Shown in pieces: positions 45,730 to 57,796 of a stretch of 64,000 nucleotides of DNA. The first letter of the stretch is position 1; the number at the start of each line of letters is the position of its first letter. This DNA is from Labia minor (Eukaryota > Arthropoda > Insecta > Dermaptera > Spongiphoridae). A model generated the notes under the pieces. The model saw nothing but the letters and a program-made list of their open reading frames with translations, had not been told where the DNA came from and made no database searches. The DNA lies in the NCBI GenBank assembly GCA_963082975.1, contig OY720344.1:92386538-92450537 (forward strand). The letters run 5' to 3'. The position numbers and the translations under genes were made by a program.

Positions 45730-48433
45730 TTAAGCGTTTGCGAAGTTCGATTCTGAATGAGCAACTGTATATAATCCAGCCATAGCTTCTTGAAGAGCTC
45801 GAAGACATGCTATCTGAGCACAAAATCCTCCCGCCCTTTCTTGCTCTGTTTCGTTTCGGACGTGTTTTATATAACCTCGCTTTTCGATTTCATTAGATGA
45901 GGGGGGATGAGGTCCTTCGGTGAATATCAGTGGAGCTCTGAAAAATATAAATGTTTTGGCAATTGTAAAATAAAAACTTAATTATTATGGTAAAGATATA
46001 ACAGAAAATTTTCTATATTTTAAAAATTATTATAATAAATTATGGGTTTAGAAATCGTTTATTATAAGAAGGATTAGAATCTATACCTATTCTCATTTCA
46101 GCAGGTAAATTGAAGTGATATTTATATCGAAAGTTAAAATATTTTTTTCTATTATAATTGAAAAGAGAATAGCCAAAAATAGATAAAACAAATCGAATCT
46201 TTAGAAAATTATAATAATAAATTACCTATAGATAAAAGGCAATCCTTCATCTTGTTTAGGAACAGGTAAAAAGCCTTGCTGTGTTCCTCGCCCAAATTTT
46301 ATTCCAGTTGAAAATTGTGTAGCCCTGGAAGTAGATGCAGCTAATGCAGTCGCATTTGCTGCCTCCTGTTTTGATGTCTCTTCTTTAACATTTTGTGCAA
46401 ATGATTCAACAATATTTTTCGCATCTCCAGATGAAAACATTAATTCATCTATCAATGCTTCTTTATCTCTTATTTTCTTTTTCTTTTTTTCCTCTTCTAT
46501 TTTTATAAATTCTTTTTGTCTAATTTCTTTTTGATATTTTTCATATTCTAATATTTCTTCTAATTCTAATTCTTCTCTTCCAATTTTACTTTTATTTTTA
46601 AGAATTATCTCTTTATTTTCTTTTTTATATTGTTCTATTTTTTTATTTGTTGATATAACATCGATATTATTAGTTAAATTAAAAATAATTGTTTCAACCT
46701 CTTCTAAATAATCATTATATTCTCTTAATGTTCCAAAGTCATCTTCCTTTTTATTAAAATCCTGAAGAATTTTTTTTCTAATATATACATCTTTTTCAAC
46801 AATCGGATCTTCAAAGAGTTGTACTCTAAAATTTCCTCTTCTTAACGGTATATTACATTCAGCACATGAACCAGAACCTAGATAAGATTTAAGATTTAAA
46901 TTCAATTGATTATTGTTATATACAACAAAAATATTGGGTGCCATTTTTCGGCCCATCAAAAAAAGTATTCAGCGCGACAAATTTTTGTAATGCAAGCGGC
47001 AAAAAAAATATACAAAGACAAAACATTGATAAAACGACAAAACGTGTAAAAGAACGGCAATTAATGTAATTTCACATCAAAATATGTATTGGCACTACAA
47101 ATTACTGGCATCAAGTCCGTTCAGAAGTAAAGGACGTAACTGGCATTTTGTAAAAGATTTAGAAGAATCATCAAAAGCAGAAGAATATATCAAAAATAGA
47201 AAATCCATGGTGAAAAACATCAAAAAAGAACACCTTAGATCAGGGGTGGGTGGGCAAAAGCCGACCCGCCGGTCCATTGAAAAAGTTTGGCTCTTATTTC
47301 GAGATTTCATTCATTCAATATGGCTCGGAAAAAAGTTCAATTTTTTTACAAATGTCCCGGTTTGGTGTTTTCGAAATAAGGTCCTCCGGCCCGGGAGACA
47401 TTTTGAAAATTTCATTTTGGCCCGCGCTTAAAAGTATTTGCCTACCCCTGCCTTAGATGGTGGAAAAAGTGGAATTTCGATGTAAGTACGGGAAATATCG
47501 GAAGCATGAGTAAGCCCCGCAGCCATTGATTTATTGTATCATGCATCAAGAATGAAAGTTTCTCTTTTTACAACGAATCGTGAACATTTACATTTGAATA
47601 ATAATCCTGTACGTGGGTTGGACCACAATGCAAAAAAAAAATAAAAATGAAGAGCTATATAAAAAGTGTGTACAAAAACCTAATGCAATATTAGCTGCAT
47701 TTAGGAAAGAAAATATTGCAGAACCACCATTATATTTATATTTCCATTTGACTAAATTATAATGTATTCTAGTTTTTTAAAATTAATTTCTGGTTTATTT
47801 ATTATTTAATAAGGAAAATATAACCTATAAATTTGTCGGTTGTCAATTGTCGCTTTAAAATCTAATTTTGTCGTGGTTAAAACATAATCATGACATGGCT
47901 ATTTGGTAAGGATACCTAATTTGGCGAGTTAAATACCTAATTTGTCGTTAATTTTACTACTTTTACAGTTGACAATTTGTCGTGCAAATTACATTTTTTG
48001 ACGGGCTGTTATATATTCCCCAAAATTCATGCCACCAAATAACATTCAAAGATGACATTGAAATAGTATGAAAGGTGCATGGGAGTGAAAATAATAATCT
48101 AAAAATATAATCTTGTTAATATGCTATTAAAGATACCAATAGTTCAATTAAAAAATTAATAATAATAATTAAAGGAAAGTAAAATTAATGATAATTTTAA
48201 AAAATGAGCTTGAGATGTTCACATTTTATGTGATCAAATGTTTTAAATAAGTTACAAAATCGTAATAAATATTAACATGTTATATTAATGAACTATTTTT
48301 CTAAATTACCTTTAACAAATAATAATTCAACACAACTTTCGCATAATGCATGTCCACAAACATTAACCATCAATACCAATGATGGATTTCGGTATTTTGT
48401 TGTTTTACAGCGAGGACAAGCTTGATCATCCAT
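45730..48433 (-). CDS. MNAT1: CDK-activating kinase assembly factor MAT1 (RING subunit of CAK/TFIIH)
   Basis: Exons on the - strand are 48433-48310, 46877-46226 and 45937-45730, in phase, giving 327 residues (human MAT1 is 309). MAT1 stabilises the CDK7-cyclin H kinase and tethers it to TFIIH in the nucleus, for RNA polymerase II CTD phosphorylation, DNA repair and cell-cycle CDK activation. The N-terminal C3HC4 RING finger is intact: Cys6, Cys9, Cys26, His28, Cys31, Cys34, Cys46 and Cys49, split by intron 1 between Lys41 and Gly42. The RING is followed by the diagnostic [10 protein letters not shown], then [11 protein letters not shown] and FNLTNNID, a long lysine/glutamate-rich coiled coil, FSTGIKFG, and a C-terminal region with GYIKHVRNE and [13 protein letters not shown] that matches the CDK7/cyclin H-binding end of the family. 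A less conserved alanine/threonine-rich stretch sits before FSTGIKFG. Intron 1 (1432 bases) holds a nested pair of transposons. Orthology is very likely; the exact termini rest on open-frame reading. Confidence 0.96.
46970..48008. mobile_element. Old TIR element in MAT1 intron 1, family unknown
   Basis: The left end CAGCGCGACAAATTTTTGTA (46970) and the right end read in reverse (CAGCCCGTCAAAAAATGTAA, ending 48008) are imperfect inverted repeats over about 33 bases, both continuing into GCACGACAAA-like sequence. Internal + strand coding scraps include [31 protein letters not shown] and [14 protein letters not shown], which hint at a MULE-like transposase but are too short to assign. The hAT MITE at 47241-47450 interrupts it. 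Confidence 0.6.
47241..47450. mobile_element. hAT-type MITE in MAT1 intron 1
   Basis: The 210-base element begins CAGGGGTGGGTGGGCAAAAG and ends TTGCCTACCCCTG, with perfect 8-base flanks CCTTAGAT at 47233-47240 and 47451-47458. The interior is GC-rich (GGCCCGGGAGACATTTTG, TTTGGCCCGCGC). It has landed inside an older TIR element (46970-48008). Confidence 0.92.
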
Positions 48434-48639
48434 TTTCAAATGAAAATTTAAAACTTTGAAGTCAAAAAAAATATAATAAATACATAGAATATAATTGATT
48501 AAAGTATAATTCAATGTAGCTTGATGTAAAGTGTTGCAAGTTGAGGTTAGATCAGGTTAGATTAAGATAAGAATTGAAATTAAAGTTAATTTTTCTGATA
48601 TAAACAAACCAAGAAGTTAGCAACAGAAGATACAATGTT

Positions 48640-48670
48640 TAACTTCATACTATAAGATGGCGCCATAGGG
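48640..48670 (-). promoter_or_regulatory. Possible MAT1 promoter element
   Basis: About 220 bases upstream of the MAT1 start codon lies AAGATGGCGCC (48654-48664), which resembles the YY1-type AAGATGGCGGC motif common near transcription starts of housekeeping genes. The motif partly reads on both strands through GGCGCC. It is a single short match in AT-rich DNA, so it is only suggestive. Confidence 0.25.
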
Positions 48671-50479
48671 AAATTTGAAAAAATCGCAATTATTCAAATT
48701 TAAAATATATTTATTTATAGAATTTTATATAATAAATACAATAATTTGTTTGTGTAATGTTGATCAAAATTTTCAACTCGTATATAGAATAGTTAATTTA
48801 TAATTTATATTTAATAAAAAGTACCATAGTGACGCAACCTATAATAGGTCTGTGTAGTGAGATCTAGTGATGATCTGTTTTTCTATTTTTAACTTTTTAA
48901 CTATCTAGGATTTTATTATTCAGCCTTGTGCTGCCACCTTATGGAACATAATAATAATAAATAAATTACTTTAATTTTGAATTAAAAACAATATTTGAAC
49001 TTTGGAATTATATTTATTTATTTATTTTTAAATACATTATAACCTATAAAATATTTTATTTTTCAAGATGGTTTAAAAATAATCCTTGAGAAGTGGGCAA
49101 TTCGAAGGTCCAAACGAATGTACAAGTTGCCCGCATTGCGGGTTGGCTCTATAAACATTTTCGATCTTTGTGGGAATGGACGCTTTGAATGCGGGTCTGA
49201 TGATCGGTGCGGGTTTCTCTTAATACTTTTATTTATTTACTTATTTAATCAATTTGAAAATTAAATTTTAATTTAAAATAAAATATACAATTATAAAATA
49301 TTGGTCAAACTTATTCTTAAATATTTTTTTATATAAATTTGTTTTAATATTAACATGTTTTTTTATTCTTTTATATTTTTTAAATTATTCATTTTAAACT
49401 GAAATTATTGATTATAAAAATATTTTTTTATTTTAATCATATATTTATTTATTTCGAGATTATTCAGACAATAAAAAAGGAATCAATTTATAATTTTTTA
49501 GAGAAGAGAATAACAATTTATTTTATCTCAAAAATGAAACTTTTGAGACCCAAATCTCACATAAAACGTGAAAATAGTCCAGAAATAACTTTTAATAATA
49601 AAAATTTTCACGGAAATCTAAATAAACATGCATTTATACATACATACATACATATATATATATATATTGACTATTTAATAAAACTTTTAAGAAGATTTAT
49701 TGATTATATTTTTTAACTAATTAAATTTTTTTATCGAGTTTTAAACTGTTTAATCAGATAAAGTATACAATAACAAATTCAAAGTTATTTTTTTGAAATT
49801 TGTTTCTTACTTGAATACTCTAAAATTCCAATTAATTGTACTTTATTTAACATATCCCTTCAACCATGGAAAAGAGGAGGGGTGTATGATGATTACCTTC
49901 TCATTTTTTTACTCTCAGTCAAAATTGAAAAAGTGTAAAATTTCTTTGTAATTAAAATTATTTTTTATATCTATATTTTCTTTTTTAAATAAAGATGAAA
50001 TTTTATTAAAATCTGTCACTTTCTTTTTGTTATGTAAAATTGGAGATTTCTCAACCAGTCTTTCTCTATTAACTGTTATATATATTTCTTGAATATTCTT
50101 TTATAATGAAATGTAAAATATTTAATAAATAAAAAAAATATTTCCAACATGACAGTGATGAAAATGTAAAATATATTTAATTCTATTTTTATAAATATAA
50201 AACCTGTGGCGAATTTTAAAAATTTTTAATTCTAATTAAATGATCTGTATTTGTTGAAAATTTATTTTCAATTATAATTCATTTTTAAAAATACATTTTT
50301 TAGATAAATCAAACAAAATCCTGATTTATTCCAAAATAATATAATACATTAAAATTTATTCACAAATGTGTTTAAATTGAATATTCTTAAAAATTAATTT
50401 ATTTAATGATAAAAGAATTGAATTAATTAAATAAATTTATTTTAAAAAGAAATAAGGACATCAGCAGCATCTCTTTAAT
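48665..50479. other. Region upstream of MAT1, no gene recognised
   Basis: 49085-49225 is GC-richer (GTTGCCCGCATTGCGGGTTG) and may be part of an unbounded MITE. The frame at 49408-49716 (+) has no features beyond AT bias. Confidence 0.45.
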
Positions 50480-51335
50480 CTTCGTTTAGCAGTTGTACAG
50501 TCATAATCAAACCAGGGTTGTCGACGCTTTACTTTTGAGGTCCCCAACCTGATTTCCTTACAGAGTCCCCAAACCATCGCGCATTCCTTGATACTGTTGA
50601 CTATCTGGTGGTTCAGCTCTTCATTGTCAATGTCATTGGATTCTACTATTGCGTTATCTCTAAAGGTGTCAGTCCGTCATTCCATCTAAATATCTTTCTA
50701 ACCCTATGCTCCTGATTATCTCTATCCGATGTATCCAGAGTTTTGAGATTCCCCTCTATTTTAACATAATATGGGCGATGGCCGGATCTATTTGCGATCT
50801 CACAAATGCCTGAATCCAAGACATATTCCGAGATAGCTTCGTTAACCAGGCACAGGTCTATTACAGACCTGCCATTATTGCTACTGAATGTATACTGAGC
50901 AGGAGTATCATCTCGCGTGCGTCCGTTCAAGAGAAACAAACCCTCAGTTCCCATAAACCTTGCCAACCTAACTCCTCTGGCATTTGTAACGTCATCCAGA
51001 GAGAATCTGTTATGTAACAAATGTTTATAGGTAAACACCTCAGGGTCTAACTGGTTGAGATCTCCCACCCGGGCATTAAAATCCCCCATTAGCATAATAT
51101 TTTCCGAGAACCCGTTATTACGAACCGATTCCATCATATCACATAGTCAATACAAAATTCGCTATCGTATTTCGGGGAAAAATATATTACAAAGAGGATA
51201 CATTTTATATCTAGATATTTAATATTGAATATCATCCATAAATTGGAAGCCAGAGACAGCTCCACATCTACAGATTTCTTAAAATAGACAGATAGGCCCC
51301 CTCCTGCCCTTCCTCTAGACTTCTCCCTTAAAATT
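50480..51335 (-). pseudogene. LINE endonuclease-domain fragment
   Basis: The - strand encodes an apurinic-type endonuclease/exonuclease/phosphatase domain. In order: EKSRGRAGGGLSVYFKKSVD (about 51330-51270), an interruption near 51140, then 51137-50646 with IMLMGDFNARVGDLNQLDPE (the GDFNA motif), GRSVIDLCLVN and NRSGHRPYYVKI. The last two are the aspartate and S-x-H catalytic blocks. After a frameshift near 50665, EELNHQIVNSIKECA and RRQPWFDYDC continue to about 50485. No reverse transcriptase follows, so the copy is truncated on its 3' side. It does not overlap the regions kept in family B, so the family is unknown. Confidence 0.85.
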
Positions 51336-51929
51336 TAAAAATAATTAGGATAATAATAATACTTCATTTCATTTAAAACAAAAATATTTAAATAATTATG
51401 TTTAAGTAGAATTAAATCATTCATATAGTTGATTTTTTTAATAAAATTGAATTAATCACTTATTAAATTGAATCGATCAAATATTTAAGGTAAATTATTA
51501 AAGATCTTAATGAAAAATTTATAAAATTTAAAATTTATTGAAAAATTTTTATTTTTAAGTTCATTATTGAAATTATTATATTTTGAAAAAATGGTATGGG
51601 AATGAAATGAAGATTGTTCAATTTTAAATTATAAATTGTTTAGCGAGTGTGATATAAATTGAACTTAAATAGAGAGAAAAGAGGGTAAAAATTTTAAAAG
51701 TACCACCCGACTGCCACATGGAAGATATTGCATCGGTTTGCTTTCTTTAATTTCTGTATACGAGTATTCACTGCACTTTATAGGCTGACTGACAATATAT
51801 ATTTATTTTATATTTAAATAATAATAATCACTTCTTAAAAAAAAACTTTTATTAATCGGATTATCTTTAAAAAAATAAAATAAAAATATATTAAATGAAT
51901 TATATAAAAATACCAGGCATTTTTACTTG

Positions 51930-52035
51930 TTACTAGGTACTTTATTCGCACCTAGACAAAAGGGGCTGGACTCCGCCTCCCTCTACCTCCTTCATTATAG
52001 TACATGATCTTATATACTATTTGGAATGTATTTGT
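51930..52035 (+). repeat. Short GC-rich repeat (family E), copy 2
   Basis: CGCACCTAGACAAAAGGGGC, TCCGCCTCCCTCTACCTCC and GTACATGATCTTATATACTA follow the same order as the copy at 3661-3755, with the first hairpin lost. Confidence 0.5.
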
Positions 52036-52969
52036 GATAAAACTTTTTCTTTCCTAAAAATTATCTAGGGTTATTAGAGGAGCGTCAATTACTGTAATGC
52101 ACCTGGCGCCAAATTCTAGGGCCGGTCAAGTTTTATAATACTATGTATTCATAAATAAGTAAGATGTTAAAAAAATTATTATTATTATTATTGTATACAT
52201 ATATAGTGATTCTACATACTATTATTCTATAGTGACAGAACCGATATAAAAATTGGAATAGATGCAAAGGGGTGTTTTCTCGAATGTGCTATTCTAAGAC
52301 AGCAAATTTCGATTTTTCAAAATCTTATCATAAAATTTCTTACACTCCATGGCACAATTTTAGTTTGTATTAGAATCTGTTAAAAACGGGACAAAATTGA
52401 CATTTTTATTAAATCGACGGAACGGTCGAAAAATATGAAAAAACGGCACTGTCCCGTTCAAAATGGTGCGTAAGGCCATCCTAATATATATTCATATAAT
52501 TATTATATCTATACTATAGAGTACTTCATTCAGATAATACCATCAAAATATAGAATTTTCTCAATTTATAATCATGAATACAAATTAAAATAAAATATAA
52601 AAGTTTTAAGATTTTATATTATTATTATTTTTAAAATAATTTAAAAAATTAAAAATTATAATTAATAAAAATAAAAGAAATTTACCACTGGCTAATACAA
52701 TAATCAAACGTTGAACTAATTTAGAGATATGTTTTTATTTCCCTGAAAAAATAATTTTCACACTTTGCCTAAACAAACAAAATTAGTATACATAGATTCG
52801 TATTTACGAACAAACAATGAATATTAATATAAAAAATATATAAAGTTAAGAAATTAACGCAATATTTTATTATTTTTTTCAATATTAAACAAATTTGAAT
52901 ATTTATTAGCCGATTCTAAATTTCCATGAAGTTAGCCTCTTCATTTGGAATTTGAAAAGAATCTTGAGT
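52036..52969. other. AT-rich DNA with unassigned moderate-GC segment
   Basis: 52090-52140 (CACCTGGCGCCAAATTC) and 52380-52490 (AACGGGACAAAATTGAC, GGAACGGTCG, CCCGTTCAAAATGG) look repeat-derived. The second resembles the GAACGGGACATG stretch in the MITE at 41674-41939, but I could not define ends. Confidence 0.4.
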
Positions 52970-53500
52970 GTATCTCGCAATTTGAATTGGATAATTGGAT
53001 TAAATAACAAATATTATATTTAAATTAAATTTAATAAATAATATTTATTAAAACACCGCGTGTTGATGGCACCAAATCACGTGCTGGCGCGTGATTTGCA
53101 GTGTTAAAAAATTAATTCCGGTTCTTTCAGCGATTCAATCAAGCTGTGATTCTATATATAATTTTTAATCATGTGAAAAACTATCAAACATATATTTTTA
53201 TTTTTACAGTCAGTTTAGAGGAAAAATAAATGAATACTTTGTAAGTAATGATCCTCTTCCGGATGAGCTATATTTAGAAAACTACGAATTTTGAATAATG
53301 CCTATGTAACAAATTTCATGATTTTAGCTCAAACCGTTTTTGCGTATTCTTGTCTACATACATACACACATACACACACACACAGACATTTTTCTCAACC
53401 TTAGTGCAAATGATTCAGGGACCTTCAAAACGTATAAAAACATCAAAATCTCGACATCGAAAATTTTCGTGATCGTAATACTATCTCTGGCGAGATAGTA
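52970..53500 (+). mobile_element. Family C element, copy 2
   Basis: It runs from TATCTCGC to GCGAGATAGT (53491-53500), which are inverted ends. Internal sequence includes GTGCTGGCGCGTGATTTGCA, AATCAAGCTGTGATTCTATA and a CACACACA stretch before GACATTTTTCTCAACC. There is no coding potential. Confidence 0.75.
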
Positions 53501-54620
53501 AAAATGATATAAAAAAATTCAACATAAAAATAAAAAAAAAAGAGAAAAATATATGGAAGAGATAAATAGTGATGCATTTGTTGTAATTATTTGTTTTTTA
53601 TTTCGAAATACCATTTCAAGTTTCAAGGAGGAGAGGCGAATAAAGATTTCCGCTAAAGGGGATGGAATAATCATAATTATCTAAAAGCCCTTTAGCTAAA
53701 AAGGAAACCAAATGATCCAGAAGGTTACTCCTATTATGGAATACCTTTCCAAATGCCATTTCCACTGAATCCACTACCACAACTCCTCTTTCAGCTATCC
53801 ACAAAGTTTTGAGCACCGATCAGGCATGTAATTCATGCAGTCTATCCCATTATCTTAACATCGTACTAATAATAAATAAATAGATAAAAACAGAAAACCT
53901 ATTAATCATTTAAATTTCAATTAATTAATCTCAGATACAAAATTTATCAGAAATGTAGAATCGTTTCATTAATGAATTAATTTTAAGAGGAGTAGGAGGA
54001 TTAAAAAAAAATAGAAATACTTATATTATTAAATATAAAAAGAATATATTTATTTATATATAAATCTAGAAATTTTGACACTGACATCCCCACACCATCA
54101 TTATTTCATTCATGATTTTAATTTATAAAAATTTAGATTGAAAGAAAATTAAATTTTCTATAAGATTTAAATCATTTTTCATTTAATTTTAATGAGATGT
54201 CATATCTTGAATGGAGACTAAAGAATATTTAAATTTAAATCGATAATTTATATCAAAAGGACATAATAAATAAAATATATTTTAAATTATAAATATTGCA
54301 TTTATAATTGGATTATTTTTGTTTTTAAGGTCAATATTGATATATGCTTTGTGTTTAATTAATAGATAATGAATTAATTTCTAATTGAATTGTTGATTAG
54401 TATGGTATTGAGGGTTGATTTCTGTTGCTTAACCGAAGCATGTTTTGGAACTCGCAGTGAATGGCAACTGAATGCGCGAGGAGAGGGGACCTAGAGGGTA
54501 GGAAGAGGATGCGCGTGCCTTTAAAAAAAGGCACTCAGAAACTATTTACAAAAAAACCATTAAATTATTATAATAATTATATTATTATCAATATCAAATA
54601 AGCTGGAGTGTCTCCACTCG
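53501..54620. other. No accepted gene; one unexplained frame
   Basis: The - strand frame 53816-53616 (LKTLWIAERGVVVVDSVEMA) is unusually protein-like, with a normal amino-acid mix, but a stop precedes it and no family was recognised. It may be a transposon scrap. 54440-54540 is a GC-richer patch with no feature. Confidence 0.4.
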
Positions 54621-55360
54621 ACTATCTCGCAATTTAAATTGGAATAATTAACATATATTATATTATATTTAAATTATATTTAATTAATTATAAATTAAAA
54701 TTAATTATTAAACTTTTCTCTATCCAATGACATGCGCAATGTGTTTCTATCTTTCATAGTTTGTCTGTAATACGAAATTGAAATCTGCTCTTTCATTTTG
54801 GGACACCCGGTAATATATTTAAATTAAATTTAATTAATTATAAATTATAAATTAAAAAAAAATAAATTAAAATTAATATATATTAAACCAGAGCGCGTTT
54901 AGCTCTTTGTTGATGGCACCACGTCACGTGCTGGCGCGTGATTGCCAGACAACGTGTTAAAAAATTTAAAAAATTAATTTCGGTGCTTTCAACGATTCAA
55001 TCAAGCTGAAATTCTATATATAGCAGATTTATACAATTTTTAATCATGTGAAAAAATATCAAACATATATCTTTATTTTTACGGTCACTTTAGAGGAAAA
55101 AAAATCAAAATGTGGTATATCTCCGAATGAACTACATTTATCAAAAGTTGATAGAAAACTACGAATAATTCCCATGTACCAAATTTCATTATTCTAGCTC
55201 AAACCGTTTTTACGTAATCTTATCTTCATGCACACATACACACAGACATTTTTCTCAACCTTAGTGAAAGTGAACCAGGTACCTTCAAAACGAATAAAAA
55301 CATAAAAATCTCGACATCGAAAATTTTCGTGATCGCAATATTATCTCTGGCGAGATAGTA
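54621..55360 (+). mobile_element. Family C element, copy 3 (longest)
   Basis: ACTATCTCGC (54621-54630) and GCGAGATAGT (55351-55360) form a perfect 10-base terminal inverted repeat. It shares the GCACCACGTCACGTGCTGGC and GTGACTTTAGAGG-type blocks with the other copies and has an extra AT-rich segment of about 150 bases near 54715-54830. AGCTGGAGTGTCTCCACTCG precedes the left end in copies 1 and 3. Confidence 0.8.
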
Positions 55361-56718
55361 AAATCTAAAATAGCATTTATTCAAATATGAATTGATTTTA
55401 ATCAATTAATTTAAAAATTATTTTCTTATAAATATTTATAAAAATGTTTCAATAATTTTTCACTAATTATTTTTTATCTATAGATATACTTATCTTTATT
55501 TAATTTATATGTCGAATATATTATATATTTTAAATGAAATACTATCTTATTAATTTGAAAAAGATATAGATTCAGAATTAGAGGCAAACTTTTTTTTTAA
55601 AATTTAAAGACAATATCTTTTAAAATATTTTAAATATTTTTCTTTCAAAAAACTTTGATAGATGAAACAATAGTAATTTAAAAAATAAAAATAATAATAA
55701 ATAAATTAAATAATAAAATTAAAATAATTATTTTCATTAATTTTTTATAATTTATAAGATGATTATATTTATTTACAATTATAAATTATAGGGGTATTAG
55801 ATAAAAGTTCAGTAAAATTTAATTATTTAATTAAAAACAGTTTATATAAAACAAATTATATTATATTTAAAGAATAAAATAAAATAAAATGATAAATGAC
55901 AAAACAACAGTAAATCTTAAATTAAATTTAAAATATTTTTTTTTTTGTTTTGTTGATTCTATTTATATTTATTTATTTGTAACTATTTTATATAAAGTAT
56001 TCAATCAGTTACAAAAAATAAACTTAATTTTGTAACGATTGTTATATTTAATTATATTGAAAGGAACTAATTTATTTTATTTTTATTTCATGATTCAATT
56101 ACGAACAGAATTTAATTAAATTCTAAATTAATTACAATAGTAGGATAATATTAGGTGTAGGTACTTCGTTCTTGTTAAGTTTAATAATACTTCAATCAAA
56201 GGAAGTAACGTTTCATATTACTTAAAATAAATAAGTTTATTATTTTTTTTTTTGTTGTTAACAAAGATTTCAAGATATTATGTTCTAAGGTTAGTTATTT
56301 CTTTATTATAATAAAGAAAGAATATATATATATATACATGCAAACTAATATATATATATAGAGAGAGAGAGCAAACATATATGAAGGTAATAACTAAATA
56401 GAAAAAAATTGAGAAAGAAAACAAAGTAATGGAAAAAGAAAAAAAAGAAGAAAAACTAACTGGAAGTAAAATGAAATTTCCCTTCAGTTTTCAATTAGAA
56501 ATTTTGCGACATTAATGAAACGGAATTGAGCCCAAGGGAAGGGGGTGAGTGTTGGGTGGGTAGGAAATATACTCGCGTTTGATCCAACGAATGTTGGGCC
56601 AAGAGGGGTAGCAGTCGCCGGGACGGGGTTGCGAGAGCACGGCTGGTGCTGACAACCTCAGAGTACAGAGTTAAGAGTCGTCAAAAGGTTCCCCTCCTTT
56701 TTCCCCCTCCCTCTCTCA

Positions 56719-56756
<38 letters not shown>

Positions 56757-57178
56757 CGTCAGAGGCAGACTTGCACAAACTGAAAAACACAGACCCCCTC
56801 CACACACATCCACGTTTACACTCTGATTTCTCACTGTTTTCCTATACAAAGTCCAATTTTGCAAAATAGAAATTTGATTTCAATCTATCGTAATGGTTGC
56901 AGGTTATCCAAATATCTCGGATGAGAAATCACATCCAATATATATATATATATATAAAGAAACTTTTCGAAATTTGGATTTCCCATAATCTAAAAAATTA
57001 TAATACATTCGATAGAATAATTTACATTTTTATTAAATATTAACATTAAAAAAAAAATTATTTTATTTTAAATTATGTAAATAAAACCTACTGCTTTTCA
57101 TATTAAATTTACTAATAAATATTTATATTAAAATAATATAATTAAAATAAAACTTTTTTTACATAATAATTTTTGTTC
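55361..57178. other. AT-rich DNA with a GC-richer block
   Basis: 56520-56850 is less AT-rich (GTCGCCGGGACGGGGTTGCG; pyrimidine tract CCCCTCCTTTTTCCCCCTCC; GAGA and TA runs). It could be a promoter or 5' UTR of an unseen gene, but no start codon with a usable exon was found. Confidence 0.4.
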
Positions 57179-57186
57179 ATTTATTA

Positions 57187-57494
57187 CAGTGATTCCCAAA
57201 GTGGGCGCTACCGCCCCCTCGCGGGCGCTGGAGCGATCCAGGAGGGCGATAATGGCCACAGGTGCATTTAGGGAAAATTACTTGTATATTACTTTTCTAT
57301 TCTGAGATCAATAAATAGATACATAAATTCAATGTTTCTAATTTACACTTTTATTTATAATATTTTGCAAATAGAAACATTTATCTTTTTGTTTAATTGT
57401 TATTAAAATTAAAAAATGTTAATTTCCTAGGAGGCGCTGAGTAAATTTTTTTCTGGAAAGGGGGCGCTTGGCCAAATAAGTTTGGGAACCACTG
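57187..57494. mobile_element. hAT-type MITE with perfect target duplication
   Basis: It begins CAGTGATTCCCAAAGTGGGC and ends AGTTTGGGAACCACTG, inverted repeats of the classic hAT form. The flanks ATTTATTA at 57179-57186 and 57495-57502 are identical. GC-rich subterminal blocks (CTACCGCCCCCTCGCGGGCG; GGGGGCGCTTGG) flank an AT-rich centre. Confidence 0.93.
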
Positions 57495-57796
57495 ATTTAT
57501 TATAATATAAATATATTTTATTTAAAAGTTATTCGTTATGATCTTTATAAATTGTACTCAAATAAAATATAATTATACCTAAATTATATTATGTTGTAAA
57601 AACTAAAATTTATCATCAAAGATCATTTATTATCAGTGATGTCCAAACCACTTAGTCAGAAAATATTTTTTTGCCTTGCAAATTTCAGATCAGATCACCT
57701 CAAATTGAATATTTATAATGAAAAAATTGTAAAATATTTTATTTTAATTTTGGATAAATCAAATAATTGTTTTTCATCAGGTAACTTACTATCTTT

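Noticed and set aside
47084..47456. 115-codon + strand frame as a gene within MAT1 intron 1
   Set aside because: Its second half is the hAT MITE (47241-47450, flanked by target duplications), so the frame is a chance fusion of two transposons.
53616..53816. 66-codon - strand frame with a protein-like composition
   Set aside because: A stop lies just before it, no splice sites fit, and I could not match it to any family. It is noted in the region entry only.
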